Assembly (NCBI GenBank): GCA_963716925.1
Contig: CAVQUX010000025.1
Span: 558,001 to 622,000 of the forward strand
DNA from: DAISKN01 sp963716925
Lineage (GTDB): Bacteria > Acidobacteriota > Vicinamibacteria > Marinacidobacterales > SMYC01
Reading direction: 5' to 3'
Length of the DNA stretch: 64,000 bases
Part shown: one piece after another, positions 52,148-61,527 of the stretch
Position numbering within the stretch: position 1 is the first letter of the stretch
Layout of the letters: the number at the start of each line of letters is the position of its first letter
Made by a program: the position numbers and the translations under genes
The notes under the pieces: model-generated
The model's input: the letters and a program-made list of their open reading frames with translations, nothing else
What the model was told of the DNA's origin: nothing
The model's database searches: none

Positions 52148-54592
52148 TTGAATCGAAATCGACGGGCGTACCTCTGGTTCGGTCTCGTCATGGCTCTTGC
52201 GCAGGGGGAGTCTTTCGCCCAGACCGCGAACGGCAGCATCGAGGGCCGTGTCCTCCGCACCGATGACTCACCGTGGAGCGGCGTGAGCGTCGTGGTCAAC
52301 GAGCTCTCCCTGACCGACATCACCGATGCGAACGGTCGGTTCTCCTTCCCCTCCATTCCCGCCGGCCCCTACACACTGTCGTTCGTGCTGGGAGCGAACC
52401 TGACGACGGCGTCCGTTACGGTCGTCGAGGGCGAACCAGCCCTCATGGAGCAGCGGATGGATCGGGGCGCGGGTTTCGCGGAGACGCTCACGGTTTATGC
52501 CGCCTCGCGGAGGGCGGAGAGGATCGTGGAGGCTCCCGCCGCGGTGACGGTCGTCGACCACGAAGAGATTGCTCGCGATGCCGCACATGGTCAACTGCCG
52601 AAGGTCCTGGAGTTCACGCCAGGCGCCGAGCTGACCCAGAGCGGAGTCTACGACTTCAACTTCAACACCCGTGGATTCAACAGCTCGTTGAACCGCCGGG
52701 TGGCCATGCTCATCGACGGCCGCGACTCCTCGGTGTCCTTCCTCGGGGCGCAGGAATGGGCGGCCCTCTCGTTTCCTCTCGACGACCTCGCGACCGCCGA
52801 GCTCCTGCGCGGACCGAGCGCCGCGCTCTACGGCGCCAACGCCTCCAGCGGCGTTCTCAACCTCACGAGCAGACAGCCGCGCTACAGCCAGGGCGGTCTC
52901 TTCCGCGTGACCGGAGGGCAGCTCGATACCTTGAATCTGGACTTCCGGCTCGCCGAGAGCCTGGGAGACGACTGGTACGTCAAGCTGGTGGGAGGTATGC
53001 GCAATTCGGGAGACTTTACCGTCTCGCGCCTGGGCTTCGCGGAGTACTCGGTTCCCTGCACCGCCGTCGACCAGACCGATTGCCTTCCCCAGGACGTCGT
53101 ACCCCTCGCCCGCGTGAACGACGACGACATCTACTTCGGCGGCGTCCGCTTCGACAAATATCTCCGAGACGACATGGCTCTCACCTTCGAGGGCGGGTAC
53201 TCCGACATCGGCGGGCCCGTTTTCCAGGCTGGTCTCGGCCGGATTCAGGTCCTCGACGCGCGGTCGGCCTGGGCGCGCTTCAACTGGAGCGCCGAGCGGT
53301 TCAACTTCCTCTCGTACTACAGCGGGCGCAACGCTCCCCGACAGCTCGCACTGAACTCCGGCTCGAACGCGGCGCTCGACGACGGCCTGGTGCACTTCGA
53401 GGGACAGACCAACTGGAACTTCTCGGAAGACAGGATCAGGGTCATACTGGGCGGCTCCTATCGCAACACCCGCATCGACACCGAGGACCCGGAGACCGGC
53501 CTCCAGACGCTGATGTTCGAGCCGGTGACGTCGGACTCCGGAGCGGGGTTCGGCCAGGTGGACTGGAAGATCAACGAGAAATGGAAGGCGGTCTTCGCCG
53601 GGCGCGTCGACGCCAGCACGCTCCACGAGACCAGGTTCTCCCCCAAGGCGTCTCTCGTCTACAGTCCCAATCCGGAGTCGAGCCTCCGCTTCACCTACAA
53701 CGAAGCGTTCCAGGTGGCGAACTACGCCGAGTTTTTCCTCCAGGGCGACGCGGCGGCGCCGCTGAACCTGGCGGCGATCGAGCGGGTGGCCTGTGCGCCC
53801 TTCGGCGTCGATTGCGGATTCGCAACGCCCACCCGCATCGTGTCCGTGGGAAACGATGACCTCGCGCTCGAGTCGACCAGGATGTTCGAGATCGGGTACA
53901 GCGGCATCCTCGCCGAGAAGGCCTACCTGACGCTGGACTACTACAATGGTCGAAACTACAACTTCATCACCGACCTCATTCCTCAGCTCGACGCCTCCGG
54001 GACACGGACGAATCCCGACTATGGACCTTACCAGCCGCCTGCGGATCACCCCGCGCCACAGGTGCTCCTGGGGGCGCTCCGGGCGAGCCTGCCGCCACGC
54101 CTCTTCGCGATCCTCTCCAACAATCTGGACGCTACGCCCCTTTTCGTCGCACGCTCCTACGCGAATTTCGGCCGGGTCGACACCCAGGGGATCGACGTCG
54201 GGCTGAGGTACTACTTTCTCGACGGCGGATCGTTCTCTTTCACCTATTCCTGGTTCGACTGGGAGAGCAAGGACCCCGACTCCCCCCTCGCGGATCAGCT
54301 ATTGCCCAACACTCCAGAGAACAAGCTCGCGGCGGGAATCGCCTATTCCACAGCGAAGTGGGACGCCGCATTCGACGTGCGCTGGGTGGACGAGTTCCGC
54401 TGGTCGGTCGGCGCGTTCAAAGGGAACGTCCTCGCCTATGCCACGGCGGATGTACGAGGAAACTACAACTTCACCGAGCACTTCGGTGTGGGCGTGAACG
54501 TGGCGAACCTCTTCGACGAGGAGCATTGGGAGAGCTTCGGCGGAGACCTTCTGGGCCGCCGCGCTCTCGTCAACGTCCTGACGCGGTGGTAG
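52148..54592 (+). CDS. TonB-dependent outer-membrane receptor
   Basis: Outer-membrane receptor of about 814 residues. From the TTG at 52148 it starts MNRNRRAYLWFGLVMALAQG with a signal peptide cleaved near FAQ. An N-terminal carboxypeptidase-regulatory-like domain (SIEGRVLRTDD, LTDITDANGRFSFPSIPAGPY) precedes the plug (EAPAAVTVVDHEEIARDA, MLIDGRDSSVSFLG, LRGPSAALYGANASSGVLN) and a long barrel that ends in VLTRW with the terminal aromatic residue. No TonB box could be identified with certainty. Substrate is unknown; the neighbouring tannase-type esterase suggests uptake of plant phenolics or sugars released from them. A GTG at 52049 in frame would place the signal peptide too far inside. Confidence 0.9.
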   Translation: MNRNRRAYLWFGLVMALAQGESFAQTANGSIEGRVLRTDDSPWSGVSVVVNELSLTDITDANGRFSFPSIPAGPYTLSFVLGANLTTASVTVVEGEPALMEQRMDRGAGFAETLTVYAASRRAERIVEAPAAVTVVDHEEIARDAAHGQLPKVLEFTPGAELTQSGVYDFNFNTRGFNSSLNRRVAMLIDGRDSSVSFLGAQEWAALSFPLDDLATAELLRGPSAALYGANASSGVLNLTSRQPRYSQGGLFRVTGGQLDTLNLDFRLAESLGDDWYVKLVGGMRNSGDFTVSRLGFAEYSVPCTAVDQTDCLPQDVVPLARVNDDDIYFGGVRFDKYLRDDMALTFEGGYSDIGGPVFQAGLGRIQVLDARSAWARFNWSAERFNFLSYYSGRNAPRQLALNSGSNAALDDGLVHFEGQTNWNFSEDRIRVILGGSYRNTRIDTEDPETGLQTLMFEPVTSDSGAGFGQVDWKINEKWKAVFAGRVDASTLHETRFSPKASLVYSPNPESSLRFTYNEAFQVANYAEFFLQGDAAAPLNLAAIERVACAPFGVDCGFATPTRIVSVGNDDLALESTRMFEIGYSGILAEKAYLTLDYYNGRNYNFITDLIPQLDASGTRTNPDYGPYQPPADHPAPQVLLGALRASLPPRLFAILSNNLDATPLFVARSYANFGRVDTQGIDVGLRYYFLDGGSFSFTYSWFDWESKDPDSPLADQLLPNTPENKLAAGIAYSTAKWDAAFDVRWVDEFRWSVGAFKGNVLAYATADVRGNYNFTEHFGVGVNVANLFDEEHWESFGGDLLGRRALVNVLTRW

Positions 54593-54619
54593 AGAGCTCG
54601 CCTTCGGGCGCCTACCTCC

Positions 54620-54647
54620 TTGACACTTTCGCTCTCTGAGCAATAAT
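54620..54647 (+). promoter_or_regulatory. Sigma-70-like promoter
   Basis: TTGACA at 54620-54625 and AATAAT at 54642-54647 with a 16-base spacer (ATAATC with 17). It is the best consensus promoter noticed in the window and lies just upstream of the metallophosphoesterase gene. Confidence 0.6.
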
Positions 54648-54668
54648 CGTCCCGACATTCTTCGGGGG

Positions 54669-56841
54669 GTGTTTCACGTTTCCCATCGCCCTGCTAGCCG
54701 CAGCGAGCCTTCCGCTCGCGAACGCTTCCTGCGAGTGGGCGCCGGATTCTGTCCGGCGGCCCGCTGGATGTCACGTTCTACGTCACCAGCGACAGCGAGA
54801 TCGGCCGCGGTCGCCCCGTCGAGGAGTACATTCGCTACCAGCGCGAGCTCGTCGAGTTCGCGCGGAGCCAGACTCCCTGGCCCGCCGGGTTTCGCAGCGC
54901 CGGCTCCATCATCGCCCCGCCGGTGGGAATCGTGACCACCGGTGACAATATCTTCGGCGGGCCCGGCGGCGAATACCCGTTGACTTGGTTGATCCAGCGG
55001 CTGCGCTTCGAATGGTTGTGGAGTCGCTCGCGGGGTCTTCCGCCTCTCGACGTGCTCGAGGATCCGACCATCCGCGACATCGAGGAAATCCCCTACCCGG
55101 TCTACACGGGACTGGGAAATCACGATTGGGACAAGGGCTCTCTGCAACGCGGCGAGGCGACCTTGCTCCGGTATATCCGCGGCGTCATGCCCGGGTGCTT
55201 CGGGGTCACGAACTTCCACGCGCCCTCGGGCAACTACTCGTGGAACTGGGGAAGACTCCACCTGGTTCAGCTCAACGAATGGGCCGGCGCCCGCAGCGCC
55301 GGCGGGCTCGAGTGGCTGCGTGAAGACCTGCGCCGCGTCGGACCCGAGGCGCCGCTTCTGCTCTTCCAGCACTATGGATTCGACGGGTTCTCCCGCCAGC
55401 CGGCGTGGTGGACCGACGCGGACCGGAGCGCGTTCCTCGACCTGGTCTGCGACTACAACGTGCTCGGGGTCGTGTCCGGCCACACCCATCACGCGTTCCC
55501 CGCCGACCAGACTCCGGTGGGTTGCCCTGCGGGAAAGAAGCTCACGGGGCTGCGGAACTTCATCGGCGAAGACGGCATCTTCTACAACTTCGAAGGCAGC
55601 AACGGGTACTTCGGCAATCCGCCGCAGGGTACCGGCACCTTCATGGTGTTTCGCCTCGTCGACGACGGCACCGCCGCCGGCTCCTTCATGGACGTCGCCA
55701 CCGTCTCCTGGAGCCGCGACGCCGCATCCGGCGTCGAGATCCGGGACGCGCAGAACGGCTACGACTTCACTCAGACGTTTCCCATCCCGACGGAGGCGCC
55801 CGGCTCGTTCCGGAACCTCGGCCCCGGCGCGTGGCAGCATCTCGGGGGGAGGCTCGCTACCCCCCCGTTCCGCTGGTCCTCGGCGACGGACGGGTCGCGA
55901 TGTTCGCCGTTCACACCGATCGCAGCGTCCAGGTTCGCTACGAGTCCACTTCCGGCAGCCTGTCGGACTGGCTGCCGTTCGGTGCCCGACCAGCGCTTTC
56001 GATCGGCGCGACTCCGGTGGCCGGGGGCCGCCTGCTGCTCCTCGCCCTGGCACCGACCGGGGCCATCGAAGCGACGTTTCAGCAACCGAACGGAACCCTC
56101 TCACCCTGGCAGCGGATCGGGACCGCCAACGACGTTTTCCTGTCGGCTCCCCAATCCGTGATCCTGCGGGACGGCGGGATCGAGGTTCATGCGGTGCGCG
56201 CCGGCGGAGTCGTGTATCGCACGCGCAGCCTTGCCGGCGACCGCTGGGAACCTTGGCAGGCGCTCGGCGGGCCGGTCGCGGGCGCGGGCGTCGTGGGCAA
56301 CCCCTCGCTCGTGACGCTCGGCGACGGGCGTGTTGCCGTACTCGCGCGGGGCAGCGATGGATTCGCGCACCTCAACCGCCAGCTCACGGAGTACGGCGCC
56401 TGGTCCGGCTGGTCGAAGATCGGCGATCACGACATCTCGAGCGAGGTCGCCGCGGTCGTCGTCGGCACGACGCTCGACGTGTTCGCGCGCGATGCCGTCA
56501 CCCAGCGCATCTGGGTCGCGAGCGGCGACGTGGACGCCGACGTGTTCTCGGAGACGGTGCTCGACGGGCCGGCCACACTCACCTTCGCGCCCGCGGCCAT
56601 CGTCGATGGGAACGGAGAGTTGCGGCTCGTCGTGGCCGACGCCGGAGGCGAGCTCCACTGGAATCGGCGCCGGCCGGGCAAGGTCTGGGACGGCTGGAAC
56701 GCGCTGCCGCGCCAGGCGGTCCGGTACCGCCCGGCTCTCCTGCCACTCGGGGACGGGCGCGTCGGGGTCTACGCGACGGCCGCGCCGAACAGGGAGCTCG
56801 TCCGCGCTACCGAGCTCGCAGGCTGGGCGGCCTCGCCGTAG
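54669..56841 (+). CDS. Secreted metallophosphoesterase with C-terminal propeller, frameshifted
   Basis: Calcineurin-like phosphoesterase. Metal-binding segments: VTTGDNIFGG, YTGLGNHDWDKG, FQHYGFDGF and VSGHTHHAF. The C-terminal half (VFAVHTDRS-like repeats such as PLVLGDGRVAMFAVHTD, LVTLGDGRVAVLARGSDG, LLPLGDGRVGVYATAA) is a beta-propeller resembling PLL-type lectins. The N-terminus is disturbed: FPIALLAAASLPLANASCEW (signal peptide) is in one frame, and from about 54755 the frame of SGGPLDVTFYVTSDSEIGRG continues to near 55862, where a run of C bases shifts reading to the frame ending at 56841. The GTG at 54669 is only a guess for the start. Substrate unknown, possibly a nucleotide or phospholipid head group. 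Confidence 0.8.
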
Positions 56842-56886
56842 CGCCGGAAACGACTCCGGTGGCCGGGCGCGCGGCATGCGTCCGCC

Positions 56887-58896
56887 TCAATTCCAATTCT
56901 CCCCGCCGGCGGAGCTTCGAGGTCCGTTTCTCACCTGAAACCGCGAGACCATGTCCCGCATGATCCCGGCCTGCCGCGAGAGCTGATCGGCGGAAGCGGC
57001 GAGATCGTTCGCGCTCTTGACGTTGGTATGCGCCATGCCCCGGATCTGCTCGATGGCGCTCACCACCTGCTCGGTGCCGTTCGACTGCTCCTGCGTGGCC
57101 GCGTTGATCTGCCGGGTGAGGTCCGAGAGCTTCGCCGAGACCTCCTCGATACGCCGGGCGCCCGCGGTCTGCTGGGTTATGGCCTGACCGATCTCGCGAG
57201 AGCAACGAAAGAGCTCGGAGACCGAGGCGCCGATGCTCTCGAAGCTCCTTTTGAGCTCGTGGGTTCGGTTCATTCCGTCCTCGACGATGCTCGTCGAATC
57301 CTCGGCGTGGCGCACCGCCGTCGCCACGTGGCCTTCGATCCCTCGGACCAGATCCGATATCTCCCGGGTCGACGCCGCGCTCCGCTCGGCGAGCTTGCGG
57401 ACCTCGTCGGCGACCACGGCGAAGCCCAGTCCGTACTCGCCCGCCCGAGCGGCTTCGATGGTCGCGTTGAGCGCGAGGAGGTTGGTCTGCTCGGCGATCT
57501 CGTCGATGACCTTCACGATCTTGCTGATCTCGGCGGCCATTCGCCCGAGGGCCCGCGCCGACTCGGCGGAGGTATCGATCACGCGCTTGATCTCGGCCAT
57601 GACGTCGCTGCTGGATGCCATCGCCCTTCGTCCGTCGGTCACGTCCCGGTCGGCCCCTTCGGCGATGGTCATGAGCGACTCCGCCGCGCGGGCCACCGTG
57701 CCGACCGACAGAAGCATCCGCTCCGCCGAGCCCTTGTTCTCCGAGCTCGAGACCTCCTGGGATTCCGAGCTGCGGGTGACGGTCTGGATGGCCGCGTCCA
57801 GCTCGTGAATCGCCGCGGTGATCCCTTCGACCGCTTCGACCGCCGACTCGCTGCCCCGGGCGACGAACTCGGCGGATTGAGCGACGGAGCTGCTCCCGGA
57901 GGCGACGTCGGTGGCGTGCCCTTGAACGTGCACGACGACGTCCCGGAACCTGTCCGAGATCGAGTTGAGGGCGTCGGCAATCTCGCCCAGCTTGTCCATC
58001 ATGTGGTTGAAAGAGGTGGCCATCTGGTCCACCTCGTCGCCGCCCCGCACCTCGAGGCGAAGCCGCTCCAGGCGCACGACGCGGGTGAGGTCTCCCTCGG
58101 AGATGAGCTGGGCTTCGGCCGCGAGGACGGTCATCTCCCGGTCCGCGATTCTTCCCGCCGCCGCCGCCATTCCCTTCAGCTTGGAGCTGACGCGGTGGGT
58201 CGCGAGCAGGAGCGCCAGGCCCACGACGACGATCGCGCCTCCGAGGATGCCCGACGCCTCGAGGAGCACTCTCCTGTCGGTCTGGTCCAATCGGGTGACC
58301 GCGGCCTTCGCCTCGCGCTCCGCGACCTCCGTCAGAGTCTCGATGAGCTTGCTGTACTCGTCCTGCACCGGCGCGTACTCGGAGAAATAGACGCGTTTCG
58401 CCTCGTCGGCGTCGCCCGACAGCAGCAGCTCGAGGATTCTCGTATCGAGAGGCCGAAGCTCCTTCTCCTCCATGCTCTCGAGTCTCTCGATGATGTTCTT
58501 CAGCTCCTCGGAATCGGTGGTCGAAGACATTTCTCTGCGGGTCGAGAGGTTGTCGTCGAACGCCTGGATCTTGCGCTCGGCCAGGGGCGCCAGACGGGCC
58601 GGGTCGAGCAGGATCGACTTGGACAAGTCGTCCTGCAGGAGCACGAGCGAGAGGGACTTGACCGCGAGCTCCTTGACGTGAAGGGCCCGGGTGAGCTCGG
58701 CGACGTGCCCGGCTTTCGATCCCGCCTGGATCCGACTCCCCACGAGGACGGCGACTCCCGCGAGCGGGATCAGAACGCAGGACAGGATGAGCCAATACAG
58801 TTTGGCGACGAGGGAAAGATTCCGGAACGAGGAGCCCGCATTCCCGCGAACGAGCCCCGCTTCCCGGGGAACCGAAGGTTGGGTTTCTTGGTTCAT
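56887..58896 (-). CDS. Methyl-accepting chemotaxis protein
   Basis: Transmembrane chemoreceptor of 669 residues. Two membrane segments (about 30-54, LYWLILSCVLIPLAGVAVLVG; about 213-233, GGAIVVVGLALLLAT) enclose a mostly helical periplasmic sensor of about 160 residues (four-helix-bundle type). A cytoplasmic linker with GGDEVDQMATSFNHMM resembles HAMP. The long coiled-coil signalling domain has the conserved hairpin tip EQTNLLALNATIEAARAGE and FAVVADEVRKLAERS that binds CheA and CheW. No che genes lie nearby. The genes upstream code for a cupredoxin and a di-haem peroxidase, so a redox or oxygen-related signal is imaginable, but the ligand cannot be told. Confidence 0.93.
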   Translation of the reverse strand: MNQETQPSVPREAGLVRGNAGSSFRNLSLVAKLYWLILSCVLIPLAGVAVLVGSRIQAGSKAGHVAELTRALHVKELAVKSLSLVLLQDDLSKSILLDPARLAPLAERKIQAFDDNLSTRREMSSTTDSEELKNIIERLESMEEKELRPLDTRILELLLSGDADEAKRVYFSEYAPVQDEYSKLIETLTEVAEREAKAAVTRLDQTDRRVLLEASGILGGAIVVVGLALLLATHRVSSKLKGMAAAAGRIADREMTVLAAEAQLISEGDLTRVVRLERLRLEVRGGDEVDQMATSFNHMMDKLGEIADALNSISDRFRDVVVHVQGHATDVASGSSSVAQSAEFVARGSESAVEAVEGITAAIHELDAAIQTVTRSSESQEVSSSENKGSAERMLLSVGTVARAAESLMTIAEGADRDVTDGRRAMASSSDVMAEIKRVIDTSAESARALGRMAAEISKIVKVIDEIAEQTNLLALNATIEAARAGEYGLGFAVVADEVRKLAERSAASTREISDLVRGIEGHVATAVRHAEDSTSIVEDGMNRTHELKRSFESIGASVSELFRCSREIGQAITQQTAGARRIEEVSAKLSDLTRQINAATQEQSNGTEQVVSAIEQIRGMAHTNVKSANDLAASADQLSRQAGIMRDMVSRFQVRNGPRSSAGGENWN

Positions 58897-58944
58897 TGGG
58901 ACTTGCTGCAGTGACCGGGACCCCGAACGGGCTCGCGAGCCGGC

Positions 58945-59262
58945 CTACTCCACCCGAACCGTGAGCTTCATCTTCGGGTGAATCGCGCATCGAACCACGA
59001 TTTCACCCTTGGTGGCGGCGGTCACCTTCGTTTCCTCTCCCGGATCCTGCGTCACGTTGAACGTCAGGGCCTCGGAGGTCGAGAAGATGTTGTGCACGAC
59101 CGGATCGGCGTTCTTGAACACGATGGTGTCCTCCGCCTTGACGGTCAGAGCGTCTTCGGAGAACTGCTTGTCCTTCTGGGTCACGACGTGCTCGGATGCG
59201 GCGGAGGCTCCGGAGACGAGAAGGCCCAGGAGGCCGACGGTCGAAAGGTATCGCTTCGCCAT
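58945..59262 (-). CDS. Cupredoxin (plastocyanin-like copper protein)
   Basis: Small secreted protein of 105 residues. A signal peptide (MAKRYLSTVGLLGLLVSGASA) precedes a plastocyanin fold. Type 1 copper ligands are in place: histidine in DPVVHNIFS, and cysteine, histidine and methionine in VVRCAIHPKMKL. This arrangement (C-x2-H-x2-M) matches small blue copper proteins that carry electrons in the periplasm. It is 63 bases downstream of the cytochrome c peroxidase gene on the same strand, so it is a likely electron donor to that enzyme. Confidence 0.87.
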   Translation of the reverse strand: MAKRYLSTVGLLGLLVSGASAASEHVVTQKDKQFSEDALTVKAEDTIVFKNADPVVHNIFSTSEALTFNVTQDPGEETKVTAATKGEIVVRCAIHPKMKLTVRVE

Positions 59263-59325
59263 GACGATTACTCTCCTTGCGGTTGATGTCCTTGGATGGC
59301 CGCGGTCCGTGAGGAATGGATGTCC

Positions 59326-60354
59326 TCAACGCGGCATGGCAGGAATCTCGATCGGCTCGTTCGGGCTGGTGAGCGTCCTCAGGAAAGCAATCAGGTCCCG
59401 CTTCTCGCTCTCGGCCAGACCGAGGGGCTTGATCAAGCTCGAAAGGCTCGGCCGCTTCACCCGGCCGCCGAGGTCGTAGAGCTCGACGACTTCCTCCAGG
59501 GTCTTCTCGGAGCCGTCGTGCATGTAGGGGTACCGGCGATCGATGTCGCGGAGTGTGGGCGTCTTGAAGGCGTACTGCATCAAGGTGACGCCGGGGAAGG
59601 CGGCGCCTCGTCCGATGTCGTCCCCGGCGAGTCCGACGTCGTAGAAGCTGTCGTCGGTGAACCGCCAGCCGCTGTGACACTCGGCGCAGGCGGCCTTGGT
59701 GTTGAACAGGAGAAACCCCCGCTTCGCCGATTCGGACACTGCGTCGTCCTCTCCGTCCACCCAGCGGTCGAAGGGCGCCTCGCCGGAAACGACGGTCCTC
59801 TCGAACGTCGAGATCGCCTTGGCGACCGTCGCCTCCGAGATCCCCTCGCCGGGATAGGCTCTCTCGAAGAGCTCACGATATCCCTGGAGCGATCCGAGCT
59901 CCTGCACCAGTTCGGCTCCCGACTGATTCATCTCGGCCGGAGAGCGTATGGGGCCGAGACATTGATCCTCCATCGTCTCCGATCGTCCGTCCCAGAACAG
60001 CGCGCCCGCCCAAGCCAGGTTGAGGATCGTGGGGGTGCGGCGTCCCAGCACCTTCATGCCGTCGCCCATCGCGCGCGGGAGCCCGTCTCCCCAGGAAAGG
60101 CCGGGGTTGTGGCAGGTCGCGCAGCTGAGGAAATTCGAGCCGGACAGGCGTGGATCGAAGAACAGCGTCCTTCCGAGAAGCTCGCGCTCCCGGGTGAAAC
60201 GATTCCCGTCGGGAAACTCGATCGCCTTTGGCCGGCGGTAGCTCTCGAGATAGGACCGATAGGGCTCGGGCCGTCCGGGTCTTTCGCTGCTGACGGCCGA
60301 GCCCGTGGACGCGAGCGTGAAGATGGCGGCGAGGATCGTCAAGGGGGTTCGCAC
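59326..60354 (-). CDS. Di-haem cytochrome c peroxidase (MauG/CcpA family)
   Basis: Periplasmic enzyme of 342 residues that reduces hydrogen peroxide with electrons from a small donor. Two CxxCH haem sites: LSCATCHNPGLSWGDG in the N-terminal domain and AACAECHSGWRF in the C-terminal one. Also present are RRTPTILNLAW, LFWDGRSETME, FERTVVSGEAPFDRW and TPTLRDIDRRYPYMHDGS, all characteristic. The GTG at 60354 is preferred over a TTG at 60369: it follows GGAGG by 8 bases and gives MRTPLTILAAIFTLASTGSA, a good signal peptide. The next gene codes for a cupredoxin, a plausible donor. Confidence 0.92.
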   Translation of the reverse strand: MRTPLTILAAIFTLASTGSAVSSERPGRPEPYRSYLESYRRPKAIEFPDGNRFTRERELLGRTLFFDPRLSGSNFLSCATCHNPGLSWGDGLPRAMGDGMKVLGRRTPTILNLAWAGALFWDGRSETMEDQCLGPIRSPAEMNQSGAELVQELGSLQGYRELFERAYPGEGISEATVAKAISTFERTVVSGEAPFDRWVDGEDDAVSESAKRGFLLFNTKAACAECHSGWRFTDDSFYDVGLAGDDIGRGAAFPGVTLMQYAFKTPTLRDIDRRYPYMHDGSEKTLEEVVELYDLGGRVKRPSLSSLIKPLGLAESEKRDLIAFLRTLTSPNEPIEIPAMPR

Positions 60355-60594
60355 GGTGGGCGCCTCCAAACAGAATTCCTGGTGTTCCGGTGAGCAAGAA
60401 TCGCGCCAGGCAATCCCGGCTCACGGGTCGGTGATGCGGGTGTTGAAGTTCGAGGGATTTCGATGCCGGAAAGCGTCAAAGAGTGCCGGGAACTCGAGGG
60501 GAGACGCGTTTCGAGATTGAATGAAAGAGGGGAGCGATGTAGGGAACCGCCCTCGTCCCCACGCTGACCAGAGGACTCGGGAGGATCGAGTCGA
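60355..60594. other. Intergenic region
   Basis: About 240 bases between two minus-strand genes. No gene is supported. The GGAGG ribosome-binding site of the peroxidase gene lies at its lower edge. Confidence 0.4.
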
Positions 60595-61425
60595 TCAGGG
60601 ACGGCTCGTATGCAGCGCCACCGCTTTCCAACCACCGCCCTGACCGACCAACGTCAACGTGTAGAAGGCGGTGAACGGGCCGGCATCACCGGACCCTGCG
60701 GCTCCGCTCCGCTCTCCTGCGGTGATTCCGCGGACGACCGCGGTGTCTCCGTACGCGGCAACGGTGACGTCGCTGGTCTGAAGCTTCGAGTACCTGAGTC
60801 GTCCGGCACCCAACTCCTCGATCAGTTGCGCGCGGGTCACCTGTGTTCCGTCGAGGCGCGTCCAGGTGAACCCTTCGTCCACGACCGATTTCAGAGCCTC
60901 GACATCACCCGCGAGCAGAGCCTGATGAAAGAGCGCTTGAGCCGCGGCCGCGCTTTCTCTCGCCTCGCCATCCGGGCGCGGAGCTCGGGTCGCCTGCCAG
61001 CTCACGGCCCTCCATTCGCCGTTCCGCTTGAGGAAGGTCCCGCTGTTCAGGAACGTCGACACCTCGGTAGTCCCCTTCCGCTCCGTGGCGCCCATCAGAC
61101 GGAACGCGACGATCGCGACGTCGCCGTACTGCTGGATCCGGACGTCCTCGGCGGTGAACGTCGTCTTCGGCTCTCCGGGCTCGGGCACCGGCTGCGAGCG
61201 CAGGCCCTGGAGGATATCCGCCTTGCCGATCCTCCTCCCGGACGAGCCGGTGTAGATCAGGTCCTCGGCCCAGAAGCGATCGTGCATCGCCGCGTCGTTC
61301 CGGGAGGCCCCGCTCAGGAACTCGTTCAACAGGCGGGTGAGCTCGCCGCTATCCGGTGCCGTCTGGGCGCGGACTCCGAGCGCGAGCAGGATCGCTCCTG
61401 CCGTAGAGAATGCGATTCGGTTCAT
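60595..61425 (-). CDS. Secreted protein with two tandem NTF2-like (DUF4440) domains
   Basis: Protein of 276 residues. Signal peptide MNRIAFSTAGAILLALGVRA. The first NTF2-like domain (LTRLLNEFLSGASRNDAAMHDRFWAEDLIYTGSSG, then YGDVAIVAFRL) is followed from about 150 by a second (AAAQALFHQALLAGDVEALKSVV, FTWTRLDGTQVTRAQLIEELG, YGDTAVVRGITAG). Both have the pattern of DUF4440/SgcJ proteins. The function is not known; the fold often binds small hydrophobic molecules. The ATG at 61425 is preceded by GAGGGGT, a good ribosome-binding site. Divergent from the symporter gene. Confidence 0.82.
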   Translation of the reverse strand: MNRIAFSTAGAILLALGVRAQTAPDSGELTRLLNEFLSGASRNDAAMHDRFWAEDLIYTGSSGRRIGKADILQGLRSQPVPEPGEPKTTFTAEDVRIQQYGDVAIVAFRLMGATERKGTTEVSTFLNSGTFLKRNGEWRAVSWQATRAPRPDGEARESAAAAQALFHQALLAGDVEALKSVVDEGFTWTRLDGTQVTRAQLIEELGAGRLRYSKLQTSDVTVAAYGDTAVVRGITAGERSGAAGSGDAGPFTAFYTLTLVGQGGGWKAVALHTSRP

Positions 61426-61527
61426 GGTCACCCCTCGTCTTCGGGACATCCTATACCTCGTTTCGTGGAGGGCGGTCTCGTTTGCCCGGCGTGAGGGTTC
61501 CGCATATCGTCTCCCGGGCTCGTCCAC

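Noticed and set aside
52071..52151. A 26-codon leader ORF whose TGA overlaps the TTG start of the TonB receptor gene
   Set aside because: Its ATG lies at or before the transcription start predicted from the TTGACG/TATACA promoter, and the peptide has no recognisable feature.
54599..54610. CGCC-TTCG-GGCG hairpin after the TonB receptor as a terminator
   Set aside because: The stem is only four base pairs and no T run follows.
56807..58990. A 727-codon minus-strand frame over the chemoreceptor gene
   Set aside because: It is the shadow of the chemoreceptor gene in another frame with no recognisable domain.
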